NCBI RefSeq assembly: GCF_034190915.1
Contig: NW_026947507.1
Coordinates: forward strand, 33,641,001-33,705,000
From: Cavia porcellus
Lineage: Eukaryota > Chordata > Mammalia > Rodentia > Caviidae
DNA length: 64,000 nucleotides
Direction of reading: 5' to 3'
In this document: positions 1 to 11,815 of the stretch, piece by piece
Numbering within the stretch: position 1 is the first letter of the stretch
Layout: the number at the start of each line of letters is the position of its first letter
Notes under the pieces: model-generated
The model's input: only the letters and a program-made list of their open reading frames with translations
Databases searched by the model: none
Told to the model about the DNA's origin: nothing
Made by a program: the position numbers and the translations under genes

Positions 1-119
1 TGGCCATTCCAGGCAAGCCACCACTTTGGAACCTCTGCACTTGCTTCCCATCTGCTCAGATGTTCTTTACTCGAATAGATGTGTGGTTCCTCCAACCCTC
101 TGTTAAGGCATCTGTTCCA

Positions 120-600
120 ATGCCATTCTATCTTGATGGTCAATCTTGGTTGTCAACCTGAATGGAGTGAGAAAGGCCTACTGAATTAGTAAGGCACACT
201 TGTGTGTGTCTGTGAGAATTTCAAGAGAGTATAGCATCATGAGGGCTCTAACTTCATTATTAGATTAAACCATTGATTTATGAGGTCATAATTTAATGAC
301 ATTACTGAGAAGTGATAGAAACTCAAGGTGGGACCTGTTTTGAAAGAGGGGATCATGTGGGTACAACCATGAGAAATATATCTTGTCAGTACCTCTCTCA
401 CTCCCTCTCCCTCCCCCACCCCGTCTGTTTCTTGTTGCCATGAAGTGAGCAACTTCCTTCCACTATGATGCTCTGCCTTCGCACCAGTCACCATGGACTG
501 AACCCTCTGAAACCATGAGCTATAAATAGAGTTTTCTTCTTTTAAATTGTGTATGTCATGTATTTTGTCCTAGCAATGGAAAGATCACTAATACACAATC
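120..600 (+). mobile_element. MaLR-type LTR remnant
   Basis: The 3' half matches the usual MaLR ending: 'catggactgaaccctctgaaa', then a TATAAATAG-like motif, and a 'cactaatacaca' terminus near 595. The 5' half (wording like 'cttggttgtcaacctgaatg') is more diverged. Called from memory of the consensus. Confidence 0.45.
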
Positions 601-668
601 AAACTTCTCTGACCAATTTTTCATAAACAGTATCTCTCCTCTGCTACTATTTGTGTGTGAGGGGGTGG

Positions 669-746
669 GGAGTACCAGGAATTGAACTCACAACCTCACA
701 CTTGCCAGGCAGGCACTTACGCCTCCAAGCTAAATCACCCGCTTTC
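669..746 (-). mobile_element. ID SINE (tRNA-Ala-derived), antisense
   Basis: Reads 'gtaccaggaattgaactcac' and then 'cttgccaggcaggcacttac': the reverse complement of the ID B-box and anticodon-arm region. The A-box end is eroded. Confidence 0.65.
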
Positions 747-3700
747 CTTTGCTACTGTTTTCTGGCTTACTTTCTTTATAGGGCACTTATCATCACCCCA
801 GATAAAATTAATTCACTTGTTTATTGTAGGTCTCTGCTTCACCTCTGGCTGGCAAGTAAGCTCCGTGAAGCAGGGATCATGAAAGATTTTACTCACTGAT
901 GCATCCAAGTGCCTAGTACAGTGCCTACTACATCAAGGGATTTCGGTATTAACTGCCTGAATGAGTGAATGACATGAGTGAGTGAATCTTTCTTCACATA
1001 ACCACTTGTTGATGCTTTTTCTTTCGAAAACTTCCCTCAATTCCATTGGACCAGAATTTGTTTTAACGGTGATCCATAGAGGACCCCATATTGCCTAGTG
1101 ATAACTCAGAGTCCCTGAGACTCTCTCAGGATATCCTTGCTCTAAATTTACTTATAATGACATCATTTCAAAGAGGAGTCCTAGTTAGAAAGGTGAGTGG
1201 AAACTAACTGTAAGTGGAATGTCTTGACTTCACACACACACAAGTATGCATAAACGTTCATACACACCAGCATGCACACAAACATAATCATACACTCATA
1301 TGTAAACAATGCAGCCTCCTGGTAAATACTATACTTGGTCTCCAACTAAATAACATGTTCTATTTGTTCACTGAAACATTTCTTTTAGCTTTCAAAATGA
1401 TTTGAGTAAAAAACAAATAAGTTCAACTCCATAGGGATTCTTACAGAAATGAGTTGGATGGTTTGGTTTTGAAAGTTAAGTCATTCATTACTGAGAAAAG
1501 ACTGAACACAAAGCAGAATGAAATAGAAACAAAAGAAAATGTATTCACATAACAAAAAATTTGAGATTTTAGAACACAGTATCATAAAATCCTAATCTTA
1601 TTGATTTTTTTCTGATTTTCAAAGTCCTAAAATTTTATCATAGTATTTTAGAAAATACAAAATAACAACACTTATTAACCTGGAAAACAGGTACCGTGCA
1701 GATGACAACTGTGTAACAGAACTGATTCTATCATTTTCATTTATTTCTCTCTAGACTTGTAGATTATAAATCTAGCCCCTCTGGGGACTGCATATTGCCC
1801 CATTGTTCAAGGAACCCCACAAAGGTAATCACAGCTGCATCTATAGTATTTGTGCTCGTAGAAATGAGGGCAAAAGAAAGTTACCTTAAATAGTTGCACT
1901 TTTCTGCTTACTGAGCATAAATTGTTAGTGTTTTTAAAACTTTGCCAGCCCTCTGGAAGCCTTATTTATTCTTGTATCTGTTCAACAAATATGTATGGAA
2001 GCTGTACTGTGTATAGGTTGGGTTGTATTAGTGATGATGGTGGAGAGCTGACCTCTCCCCTGATGGAGCTTTCACTTCATCAGGGAGAGACTCACAATAA
2101 AAATATATTCATTTTCCAATGCTGCATAACAAACTCCCACATACTCAGAAACTTAAAGTGGGACACATTTCTCACAGTATCTGTAGCTCAGCAGTCTGGG
2201 CAGGACTTAGCTGAGTCTTCTGAAAGGTACCAGCCCAGGTTAGGTTCTCATCTAGAGGCTTGAACGGGACCTGGTCTACTTTCAAGCTCACTCAGGTTGT
2301 GGACAGAATTCACTTCCTTGTGACTCTAATATCCATGGCAACCTCCTTCTTCAAAGCCATCATCAGAGAATCAGACTGTAGCAACGTTTGCTAGCAAGAG
2401 AGAGTCTCATATAATAGACTATAACCCACTTTGCCCAGTTCTTCATTAGAAGAGTCATGGGTCCCGCTGATATCCAAGGAGACAGGGTCAGATAAGGGAG
2501 TGAATAGCAGAGGGCAAGAATCACAGAGGGTCACGTTAGGGTCTATCTAACAGGCACAAATAGTGTAATTTATGTAATATGTTAGGTGGTGCTAAGGACT
2601 GTGGCAAAAGGTAGAGAATATCAAGTGTCAAAAGGCACTGTGGGCACGTTAGAGGATTAAATGGTCAGATGCTCAGTCTTGCATGAGGTTGGAGAGTTTT
2701 CATGGTGAATACTGGAAGAAGGAACAGCTGGGGCAAAGATCCCAGGTGTGAACTTGCCCTGTTGGTCCCCGTTGCCCGTTGGGACCAGGACAGCAGAGGC
2801 AGGCTGGTGCAGTGAGCAAAGCAGGCAGCAGTGTGTGAACAGCTGGACCCACACCCTCAGGTGGGTGGGCTAGCAGCAGGTATTTATGAAGGGCTCACTG
2901 CCTTCTAAGATCCAGGGATATAGAGAAAAGCAAAAGTCCCTACCATCAGGATGCTCGCACCCTAAAGAAGGAGGATAGACAATATGAAGAGGCAACACTT
3001 ACATGGATGGTAGGTGCAGGACTCCATCCAAGGTGCTTTATGTGTGTGAACTCAATTCTCACAATTACCCTATGATACACACACCACTCTCTCCTCATTT
3101 TATAAATAAGGAAAATGAAGCCTTGCAAGGTCAATTTAATTAATGTATAAGTGTCTGATGTCATACCGCTAGACTCAGTCCTGAGACTATTCTTTTATTC
3201 ACTACTAAGTACCTATGGACAGACATGGAAGCTATTTTAAGACATGAGGTGGTGTTGCAGAGGGCCATTGAAACTGCTGCTTTAATAGATGCTAGAGAAG
3301 GCACCCCTGTGAGATTGTGTCCACATTTTTAAAAGGCAGCTTCCTGGAGATCCAGTGATGTGCTGTAGTTAAAGAGTGGAAGGCCCCTGAGATATGAAAA
3401 ATCTAATTTAAGGAATGGAGAGGAGACCACTGTATCTGGGGAGGAACCACGCAGGTGAGGTTGGAGAGAAATTAATTGAGATAGATTAGTGAGGGTAGTT
3501 TTTGTGGCACCTTATAGGCCTTAGATTTTATACTGGTTATAATTAGAAGTCATCAAAAGGTTTAAGCAATAGGATGCTGGGATCTGACTTATGCATAAGA
3601 AAGGGCACCCTGCGAAGGGTGAATTATTACAGGGTCAAGAGTAAAAGCAGGAAAATGAGTTTAAAGGCTGCTAAGTTAGCCCATAGTATAGCAGTAAAAA

Positions 3701-4190
3701 CTTGGCAGGGGTTCAAACTCAGGGTACATTTTGAAGGTATATGAGAAAGATTTCCTAATGCATTGGGATGCATGGTAACAATATGCCAAAGCTAAGACAA
3801 GGAGTTGGGGTCTACATAATTAAGTGGATAGCAGTGAAGCCAAAATTATTTGGAAGCAGCTATCTTATTTTATTCTTCTTATTTGGGGACTTATTAGGAT
3901 GGATATAATGCTTTTTGTGGTAGATGCTTTTGTTTGGTTTTATCATATAGATAAAATTAGGAGCCAAATCTCTGAAGAAGGAGATAACATTTTCCATACT
4001 TTAGTGAAAGATTCTTGTGCATTTTTTCTCTTGAACATTCTTCTGAAGATTAATTCATATTATTGCCTTTAGCTATAATTCATTGTAGTATTGCCATACA
4101 GTATTCTCTTATAAGTCCCACGTTTATTTATACATTGTCTTCTCAAGGCATGTTCTCAAGTGGAATAACAGCTCCCCTAAAAATGCTATC
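747..4190. other. Intergenic DNA, no gene recognised
   Basis: Short ORFs only, none with a recognisable domain. A probable ancient MIR on the minus strand lies near 3030-3180 (wording like 'ctcctcattttataaataag'). The 1240-1300 part is CA-rich. Nothing else supported. Confidence 0.5.
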
Positions 4191-4196
4191 TTCTTG

Positions 4197-4350
4197 CCAA
4201 ACGTGGTTGTGTAAGCCCATAATCCCAGCACTCAGGGATCTGAGACAGGAGGCTTGCCACGAGTTCAAGATCATCCTGGGCTATGCAAGTGAATTCAAGG
4301 CCAGCTTGTACTACACAGTGAGACCATGTCTCAAAAACCAACAACATAAA
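4197..4350 (+). mobile_element. B1 SINE
   Basis: 7SL-derived: 'cccataatcccagcactcag' near the start, then 'gaattcaaggccagcttgta', and a 'gagaccatgtctcaaaaacc' end. It has the internal duplication (two 'aagttcaag/gaattcaagg'-type copies) typical of rodent B1. Confidence 0.85.
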
Positions 4351-5143
4351 AGAAAGGCCATCTTCTTGGCTCTGGAACATGGAAATATGTTGTGTTGCAA
4401 TACAATGAGGAATTAAAATTGCAGATGGGATTAAAATTGGTCATCAGCTGACCTGGGATGCGGAGATTATCTCAAATTACCGAGGTGGCACAGTGTGATT
4501 GTCATGATCCCAAAATAAGGATACAGGAAGCAGAAGAATCCGATCAGAGCAACCCAGCACAAGAAAGGGTGAGTTAGTCACAGCCAGTGTCAAAAATGGA
4601 AGCAGCCGATGAGTCAAGGAGTGCGGGTGGCTCTAAAACTTGGAAATAGCAAGAGAATGGATTTTCCTTGACAGCTTCAGATACAGCTCTGTAATACCTT
4701 GGTATAGCCCGGGAGACCCCTTTGGAAGTCCTAGTTCTGACTTCTAGAACTAGAAGACAATAAATTCTATGTTGATTTCAGCTGCCAAATTTTTGGTTAT
4801 TTGTCAGAGAAACTAATTCAAGGGATATTTTGACACTTCCATTTTTAAAACCGTTCCAAGCAGTGTTGCTTTGAATATTCTTGTATGTATCACCAGTGTT
4901 AACTAAGCAAGAATTTCTCCTGGATGTGTATCAAGGATTGGGGGTGCTGGGCCCTTAGACATGGAAAAGCTGAATTGTACAGCAATTTTTTTTTTGCCAG
5001 AGTGAGTAAATCAATTAAGTGTAGCACCAGCAACGTATTCGATCTTCTCTGACACTTGGTAAAGGCTGGTGCAATAATCTTTAACTATCAAATAAGTGTA
5101 AAATTATATTTAACTTCACCAGAGACCATCTGACTTGTAAAGC

Positions 5144-5146
<3 letters not shown>

Positions 5147-5186
<40 letters not shown>
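5147..5186. repeat. (TG)20 microsatellite
   Basis: Twenty uninterrupted TG dinucleotides, directly abutting the 3' tail side of an antisense ID-like element. Confidence 0.97.
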
Positions 5187-5187
<1 letters not shown>

Positions 5188-5265
5188 TCCTGGTGATTGA
5201 ATTCACAGCCTCAGGTATGCTAGGCAAGTGCTTTACTAATGAACCATGACACTACCCTAAGCCTA
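5187..5265 (-). mobile_element. ID-like SINE, antisense, degenerate
   Basis: 'cctggtgattgaattcacag' followed by 'aggcaagtgctttactaatg' is the reverse complement of an ID/tRNA-Ala body. The (TG)n tract occupies the place of its A-rich tail. Confidence 0.55.
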
Positions 5266-5734
5266 AAATATTGATTGCTATTGAGGAAAGTATTTTTATC
5301 ATGTTTTTGGATAAAAGTCTTCCATTCCTGTGAAGTGCAGGTTCATAATTTTTACATACATTTCTGTTAGTGGTTTTCTTAAAAATTAACAGGAAATCTT
5401 TACATAGTATTAGCCTTAACTAATCATTTGCCTGTTAGAGGTGCTGCAAATGTCTTTTTCCAGTGTGCATCTTTTCACATTCTTTAGAGCAAGAAACTGC
5501 CACTTACAACTAGCTGTCTAAATTCAACTCTGGGTGGCCTTTGAACTTTGCATGGATTTCACATGTTCAAACAGTTGTAAAAGCCACACCACCGCTGCGA
5601 AGAAGGATACATCAGAGAGACCTTATGGCTTGCAAAGTTATGATATTCAGTAGCATGGTCTCTCTGTTCCTGCTTTAAGGGATCCATTGATAATATAGCT
5701 TCTTAATTTGGCTAAATTGTCATATTTTCAGGGT

Positions 5735-5940
5735 CTATTTTTTTAGGAAGGAAGGAACAAGAAAAAAGAGAGAACAGAAAAAGTGAAAACAAAATTTTTG
5801 TAAATAAGGAGAAGAGGGGTTGAAGGGAAGGGAGGAGTTGGGAAAAAAGAATCAAGTTATGTTATACACAGATACAAATTCTTTATGATGAATATGATCA
5901 TTATGTGCATCTGAAGCATACCAATAAAATTAATTTCCAA
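5735..5940 (+). mobile_element. L1 3' end-like fragment
   Basis: Purine-rich GGAAGG/GAAAA stretch followed by 'tatgatcattatgtgcatct' and a terminal AATAAAATTA. This resembles the 3' UTR ends of some rodent L1 families. Tentative. Confidence 0.35.
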
Positions 5941-6248
5941 ACAAATCCCACTTTTGTTCCACGAACAGAAAACTATCACTCAACATTTTCTACTTTAAAA
6001 CTGTAAAGATTTCATTTTCACACATAAGTTCTACAAACAGGGAGAGAGATAAAAACAAAAAGAGAGAGAGAAGAAAACAGATCAAAGGGCATGCTCTCAT
6101 CATCGGACAATTATTTCTTTTCTTTCACTTGCATTTATTTGCCATCAATTTTTTATTCATTTTTGTTACAAATCAACTTTCCACACTGAACCTATCTTAT
6201 GGCTCTCTATTCTATCAAGTCAATCTGGTCTATCTATCTTAACATATG

Positions 6249-6259
6249 TGTATATATAT

Positions 6260-6299
<40 letters not shown>
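6249..6299. repeat. (TA)n microsatellite, self-complementary
   Basis: About 50 bp of alternating TA with one short CACA interruption near 6260. Perfectly self-complementary over most of its length. Confidence 0.95.
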
Positions 6300-9200
6300 T
6301 TTAACTACTTTAGTTTCATGAACTTGATTAACTCTTTCTTTATTCAGAAATGTCTTAAAAATTCTTTGACCACATCTCTCTATTTGAGTTTTAAAATCAT
6401 TTTTTAAGTGTTCTTAAAACCTCATTTGGGATGTTGGTCATAGAATATCCAATCTACAGACTGTAATTCCATCTAGAGAAAATGGATGTCTCTATGACAA
6501 AAAGTATTCCGATCCTGAAAAGTGAAAGATCGCTCCATAATGTAGATCTTCTTTGGGGGTTTATTCTGGTGATCCTTAATGTACCCCGGCCTAGCGTCTT
6601 CCCAAACTGACCCTCAGTGGTCTTCAGAGTGGGAAACCCTTCAGCTCTTCACTGAGTGTTGCCTAGGCCCTCTCATCCCAAGGATTTAAAGGCTTTCTAG
6701 TTGGCTCAGCTACCTCTCTCTTGCCAATGCCGTAAGTGCATGCTCTGTGTACGACACTGCGGGCGATGGGCAACTTTTGGAAGCAGCAATCAGCTCTTGA
6801 CTTCAAAGAGCTTCTAAGCTAGCTATGGAAAAAAGACACAGGAAAAAATTGCCAGCACTTCAAAATATTGGGTACTATGAAATGTTTTAAATTAAAAACT
6901 CGCTTTTTAAAAATAGCACGCAAATGTAAGACCATTCAGCTTTAGTTGGGGAACAAGATCATCTCCATTATTTCAAAGTGCTTCCCCAGCTTCTGGTAGG
7001 CATCACTGTTGATACAGCAATCCCTCCAGGACTGATGTTTATAGCAATGACTTTAATCATCATGAAAAAGACTGCTGAACACAGTCCTTACAAAAGGTTG
7101 GGAAGATTTAGTTTAAATAGATTTCCATCCAAAACAGTGGGTGAGGGGGTTCATATTTTGGTGTGTAAAGTCACAGACCATTAGCTATTGTAATAAAAAC
7201 TAGCCCTTCAGAAATAGCTAATTTGCCAAGGGTTTTGAGGATCCAAAATCTGACTCTCCGTGGCAGATGGAGAGGGAGTGCCCACAGAAGTCTTCCTGGG
7301 GATGAACTGCGGGGAGTTTCCTCTCCTCTTAGAGGTCCTTTTTACTTGTAACTTCTGGCCTAATTTCACGCAGCCATGTGTGGGTTCAAAGCACTGCTTC
7401 CCCTTTTCTCCTTAAATTATTGTTTTCATTATTAGTGCCTTTTTTATTTTAAGATGAGTGACTCAGGCAATTATTTCCTCCTACAATGTCTTACAAAATC
7501 CCTTTTAGTTGAGGAAAAAGTAACTTAGTGGGGGCAGATTGGGATTCATTTGTTGACTTGAAAAACTCTCCCTTCTCCTTTCCATTCTGCTTCTATTCTA
7601 AAACAGGAAGATTTGAGTGGGATCTATGTAAGCATTTAGGTTCCTGTTCATTTCCAACCTCAGTAACCTTCATTCATCATGAGCTAATAAACAGGGCTTC
7701 ATCTAAGAATACTTTTATCAACTTTCATTAAGATGTAGATATTCTAGCATCCATGCATTATTTTGTTCTAATTATTGAAAGTTAGACTACAAAAGAGAGA
7801 GATGATTAATAAAAGGAGTGTGGAAGCTCATTGATATTATTGTATGTTTAAGAAGTCCCTTAAACACTGTGAGCCTCAGGGTCCTCATCTGTGACGTGAG
7901 GGTCAACAATATACTGTGTATTTGACTCATCTCCATGGCTTGTTTTGAGATTGGAAGGAGATAAAGCAGCATTTTGTGAGATTAATTAATTATAGAATGT
8001 ACTTGAGCTGCCTATTTTCAACAAATTCAAATCACTAAGATTCCCGTGCTTTCCAGAAAACCTGGAATTCCTAACATCAAAGTTGAGAGACATGAGATGA
8101 CAAGAAGAGATGAACTTTATAAGCTGGAGAAAGTTACCGGAACACAGGATGTGTACTTCGCAATAGGGTCTCATGAGAGTAAAAATCATCCCTTTTAAAA
8201 TGATTTTATAAATTTGTTCTTTCTGGTCCTTCTCGGGGTGGAGAACTGAGGCCAGGGTTCTGGTCTTAATGCTGCTGCTGGCAAGCTCAAGCTCTGGAGG
8301 TGACCCTGTTTACCTCCCAGGGCCTTGCTTTTGTCCTTGGAGAGGGCCAAGGTGGCCTCTCTTCTACCATCCAGCTTATTCCTCTTGACAATCGTCTTCA
8401 CAGCCCTCAGTCTCTGAGTGCCAGTGACTGTGAAGAATTTGACCATTTCAGTTCATCACATCAGACTTCCTGAGAAGGAAACGTATTCTGGGTACAGGCC
8501 ATATAAGGATTTATCACTTTTAAGATTGCACAAGTGTCATATGGAAACCAATATGTTTAAACCATTCAAGAATTTGGTTGGAAGACTAGGGATACCTGAA
8601 TAATTGATTATAAGTGAACTCACAAGAGGCCATTTGATAATTAAAAATGGGCACTACTAGTGAGGCATGCAGTGGACACAAGATGAGGGTGGTAACCCCT
8701 GCACAGTCACAAGAAACTTGCTAAGGTTTCCTTCTGGTTATTTTTAGAGATAAAAGCTCACTATTTTAAAGTAAAAACAAGATACGCAGTTTTTTAAATC
8801 TAAGGGCATTTATATGCTATACATTGTGGACATGTATATGAATTATATAAAAATATATCTTACAACTGTATATTATTTTATATAATTATATATCAATAAA
8901 TACATATATTAATGTAAATAAAATTTCTTATATTTACATGTTGCATACATTTTTAAGTCCAAGGGTAAGCAAAGAAAGTTCTCATCCCTGTTAAAGTTCC
9001 AATCATCCCTCCCTCAGAAGCCAGCCTAGTGAAGATTGCATGACATTTTCTGGCCATACCTGATTAGGTACGCAGACACACACAGAGACACTCAGAGACA
9101 TGTACCACAAGCACAGCTCTACATCTTCCCTTCTTTCTTCATAGATCCTGTAAATCAGTCTGCTTTAGCCCATATAAGCTAACCACATTGCATTTTAGGT

Positions 9201-10839
9201 CCATTCTAGAGTGTTCCATACATCGCACCATTAAAGGGCCATTGCTCACACTATTACAGCCTTTGCTAACTGAGAATTTTAGAGATATCTTTGCACATCC
9301 CCTTTCCACACATTTTATGGGTATATTTATAGGATATACGTATATTCCTGTACATAGGAGGATAGAATACATACATTTAGAATTTGGGAACTGTTCTTTT
9401 TTTAAGAGTGTAGTGAGAGATAATGTACCATCTCCCTATACTAATAACCCTCATAACATTTTTGATCTTTAATTTTCTGATACAGAAAAGTAGAGCCCTG
9501 TTTTTATTTATGTTTCCTAATAGTAAGGCTGATTTCAAGAGCATTCTCATATCTTTCTTTCTGCAGCTCTTGTTCATGCCTATTATTCCTTTTTCTCTTT
9601 GATAAAACTGGGGTTCATCTGGAAGAAGAGAGACACTGAAGAGACTCTAGTGCTGGCTAACTTGTGTGAACTCTATTTAAGTTTTATTCCTGGGAGTTTC
9701 TTGATGTCTACAATTTAGGTATCAACCAGAAGCAATTTTGTCCCCAAAGGTGTGATAACTTCTAGAGACATTTTAACCAGTGGAGGTGGAGGGGACATCT
9801 ACTGGGTACTGGCCAGGATTGCTACTAAACAGCCTACAGTGCAAGGACAGGCCCCAAAGATGACCCAGCAGGTATCAATAGCACATCAGTCCTCTGTTAG
9901 AAGGATTGAAGACACAGCATCAAGAAACCATTTGAGGGGACATTGCCTGCACTGTGGGCTCTGCCCATGCCCTAGTGTTCTTCCAGCTGGCATTTCCTCC
10001 CTATCATCTGTTACCCAAACACGGTATGGAGCCAGCAAAACCCACAGCACCCTGAGCTGGCTCCCAACGCCACTCTTTATTAGTGGTTTACAAAATTCTT
10101 AGTTGCATTACGGCAAAGAGTAAAAACCTCAATCCTTTCCTGCAGCAAGATGCTTTGAGAAATTCAGGCCGTCAAGCTTTCTTCAAAAATAAAACTTACA
10201 TTAGGATGTGAATACTCAATATCATAAGCAATAAAATCCGGGAGTGGTGAGGGTAAGCTCACAGGGCTGACTCTGAAGTGGCCACAATCAGACAGCATGC
10301 AGGCAGCTTTTCTGCTCTTGAGAAAAATGTACATTTCTTTCTAAGGAAAAACACCCTAAAAGCAGTATATCCCCACTTCCCAAAGTGGTCTCCACTCCTG
10401 AGCCTCCAGTGCAACCCTTAGCATCGGGAGACCAGCTAGGAGCAGGTACTTAAAGGACAAAGGTGAGTGACCCACAGCCAAGGAACAGTAAACACGGGAC
10501 CGTTTTATCTGAAGCCACTTTATAGTAGGAGTAACTACAGTAAGCATATATGGCCGGGCTTGGAGAATGGGTTTTCTCACTGACTATTACACTGGTGGGT
10601 GATGAGCTATTCCATTACACTTTGAAAATCATGGACAAGGGTCGTGCTAAGCACATAGGAGGGGTCAGGTTCCGGCACCACAGTCTATTGTTTTAGCAAG
10701 ACACTGTACTAGTGCTGCTGCTCCTAGAACCAATGTCACACAGTCCCCATCTTCTATTTGTTTTGTTCTCACAATGGCCTATCAGAGAGGGGCACATACA
10801 TCTCAGTGTGAAGCCATGGAAATCTGTATGTATACATAC
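6300..10839. other. Intergenic DNA, no gene recognised
   Basis: AT-rich with a very AT-rich patch at about 8800-8945. ORFs of up to 116 codons exist but show no domain, no splice support and no family resemblance. I see no confident repeat here. Confidence 0.5.
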
Positions 10840-10945
10840 AGTATTTGCTCATGCATAGGGCACAGTGTGACATTTCAGTACATGCATATCCTGTAACAAT
10901 CAGATTGGGGTTAAGTGCATGTCTGTCACCTTAGATGTCATTTTT
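10840..10945. mobile_element. Possible ancient L1 3' UTR fragment
   Basis: Wording such as 'cacagtgtgacatttcagta' and 'aacaatcagattggggttaa' resembles the 3' UTR of old L1MA/L1MB elements. Diverged, low certainty. Confidence 0.3.
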
Positions 10946-11454
10946 TAATATTTGGAACATCCTCTCAGCTAGGTAGCTGTGAGGGCTGAGGCTCCGAGAG
11001 GGGGACCCGTCAGAGGTCCTGTGTCCAGTGAGCCACAGTGCCAGCTCTGGAGCCCTTGTTCCCTGTGTGATGTCGCAGTCTGTCCTAGGCACCAGTTCAT
11101 TGCCCCTCAGCTCCAGGCCCACCCCTCGTTTCTCTGCAAATCCCATATTATGTGGGATTCTCTTTCCTCTGTAGTAACACTGCTTCAATGTCTTGTTCTA
11201 GTTAATAACTTTCCATAGTAAAATTTCCATTGCAAACATCTGTGTCACAAGTCTGTGCTTCAGACATTGCACTTCCTTTTGAGCTTCTTATTGAAGACCT
11301 GGCAATGACTTGGTATCCCATAAACATGACTGAGAGTCTCAGGAAGCCAGGAGCTGATGGAAATCTACTCCAATCTTGTTTTCCTGGACTCTCCTATAGA
11401 TTTAATGGGATGCAGGGAAAGAGGATCAATCATAGCATAATTTTTAAAAATATG

Positions 11455-11815
11455 CTAGTCAGTTTTTTATTACTGTAACAAATAACAAGATAATCAGCTT
11501 GTGAAAAAGGAAAGCTTTAGTTGGTTCACAATTGTGAATAGTTGGCCCCATTGTTTTGGCCCTGTGGCAAGTCTGTGTTTAAGGACAACAGCTCATGGTA
11601 AAACTTCACGGCCAGGGCCCAAAAAAGAGGGAGAGAAAGGGGCCAGAGACCCCAGATCTCTTTCGCAGATTTGCCCTGGTCTCCTTTGACCTTTCACTAG
11701 GCCCCAGCTTTTAAAGTGTCCACCACCTCCCAATAGCAACCAAGGGCTAAGGACCAAGCCTTTGACGTATGGGCCTTTGGGAGACACTTACCCAAATCAT
11801 AGCAATAAGCAACAC
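11455..11815 (-). mobile_element. MaLR-type LTR, antisense
   Basis: Read on the minus strand it starts 'ttgctatgatttgggtaagt', passes 'ctattgggaggtggtggaca' and 'ggggcctagtgaaaggtcaa', and ends in the TTTGTTACAGTAAT-type MaLR terminus. Nearly full length. Confidence 0.65.

Noticed and set aside
8195..8446. Basic 83-codon minus-strand ORF resembling a ribosomal-protein-like composition
   Set aside because: I could not match it to any ribosomal or other protein; no retrocopy hallmarks such as an A-tail. Left unannotated.
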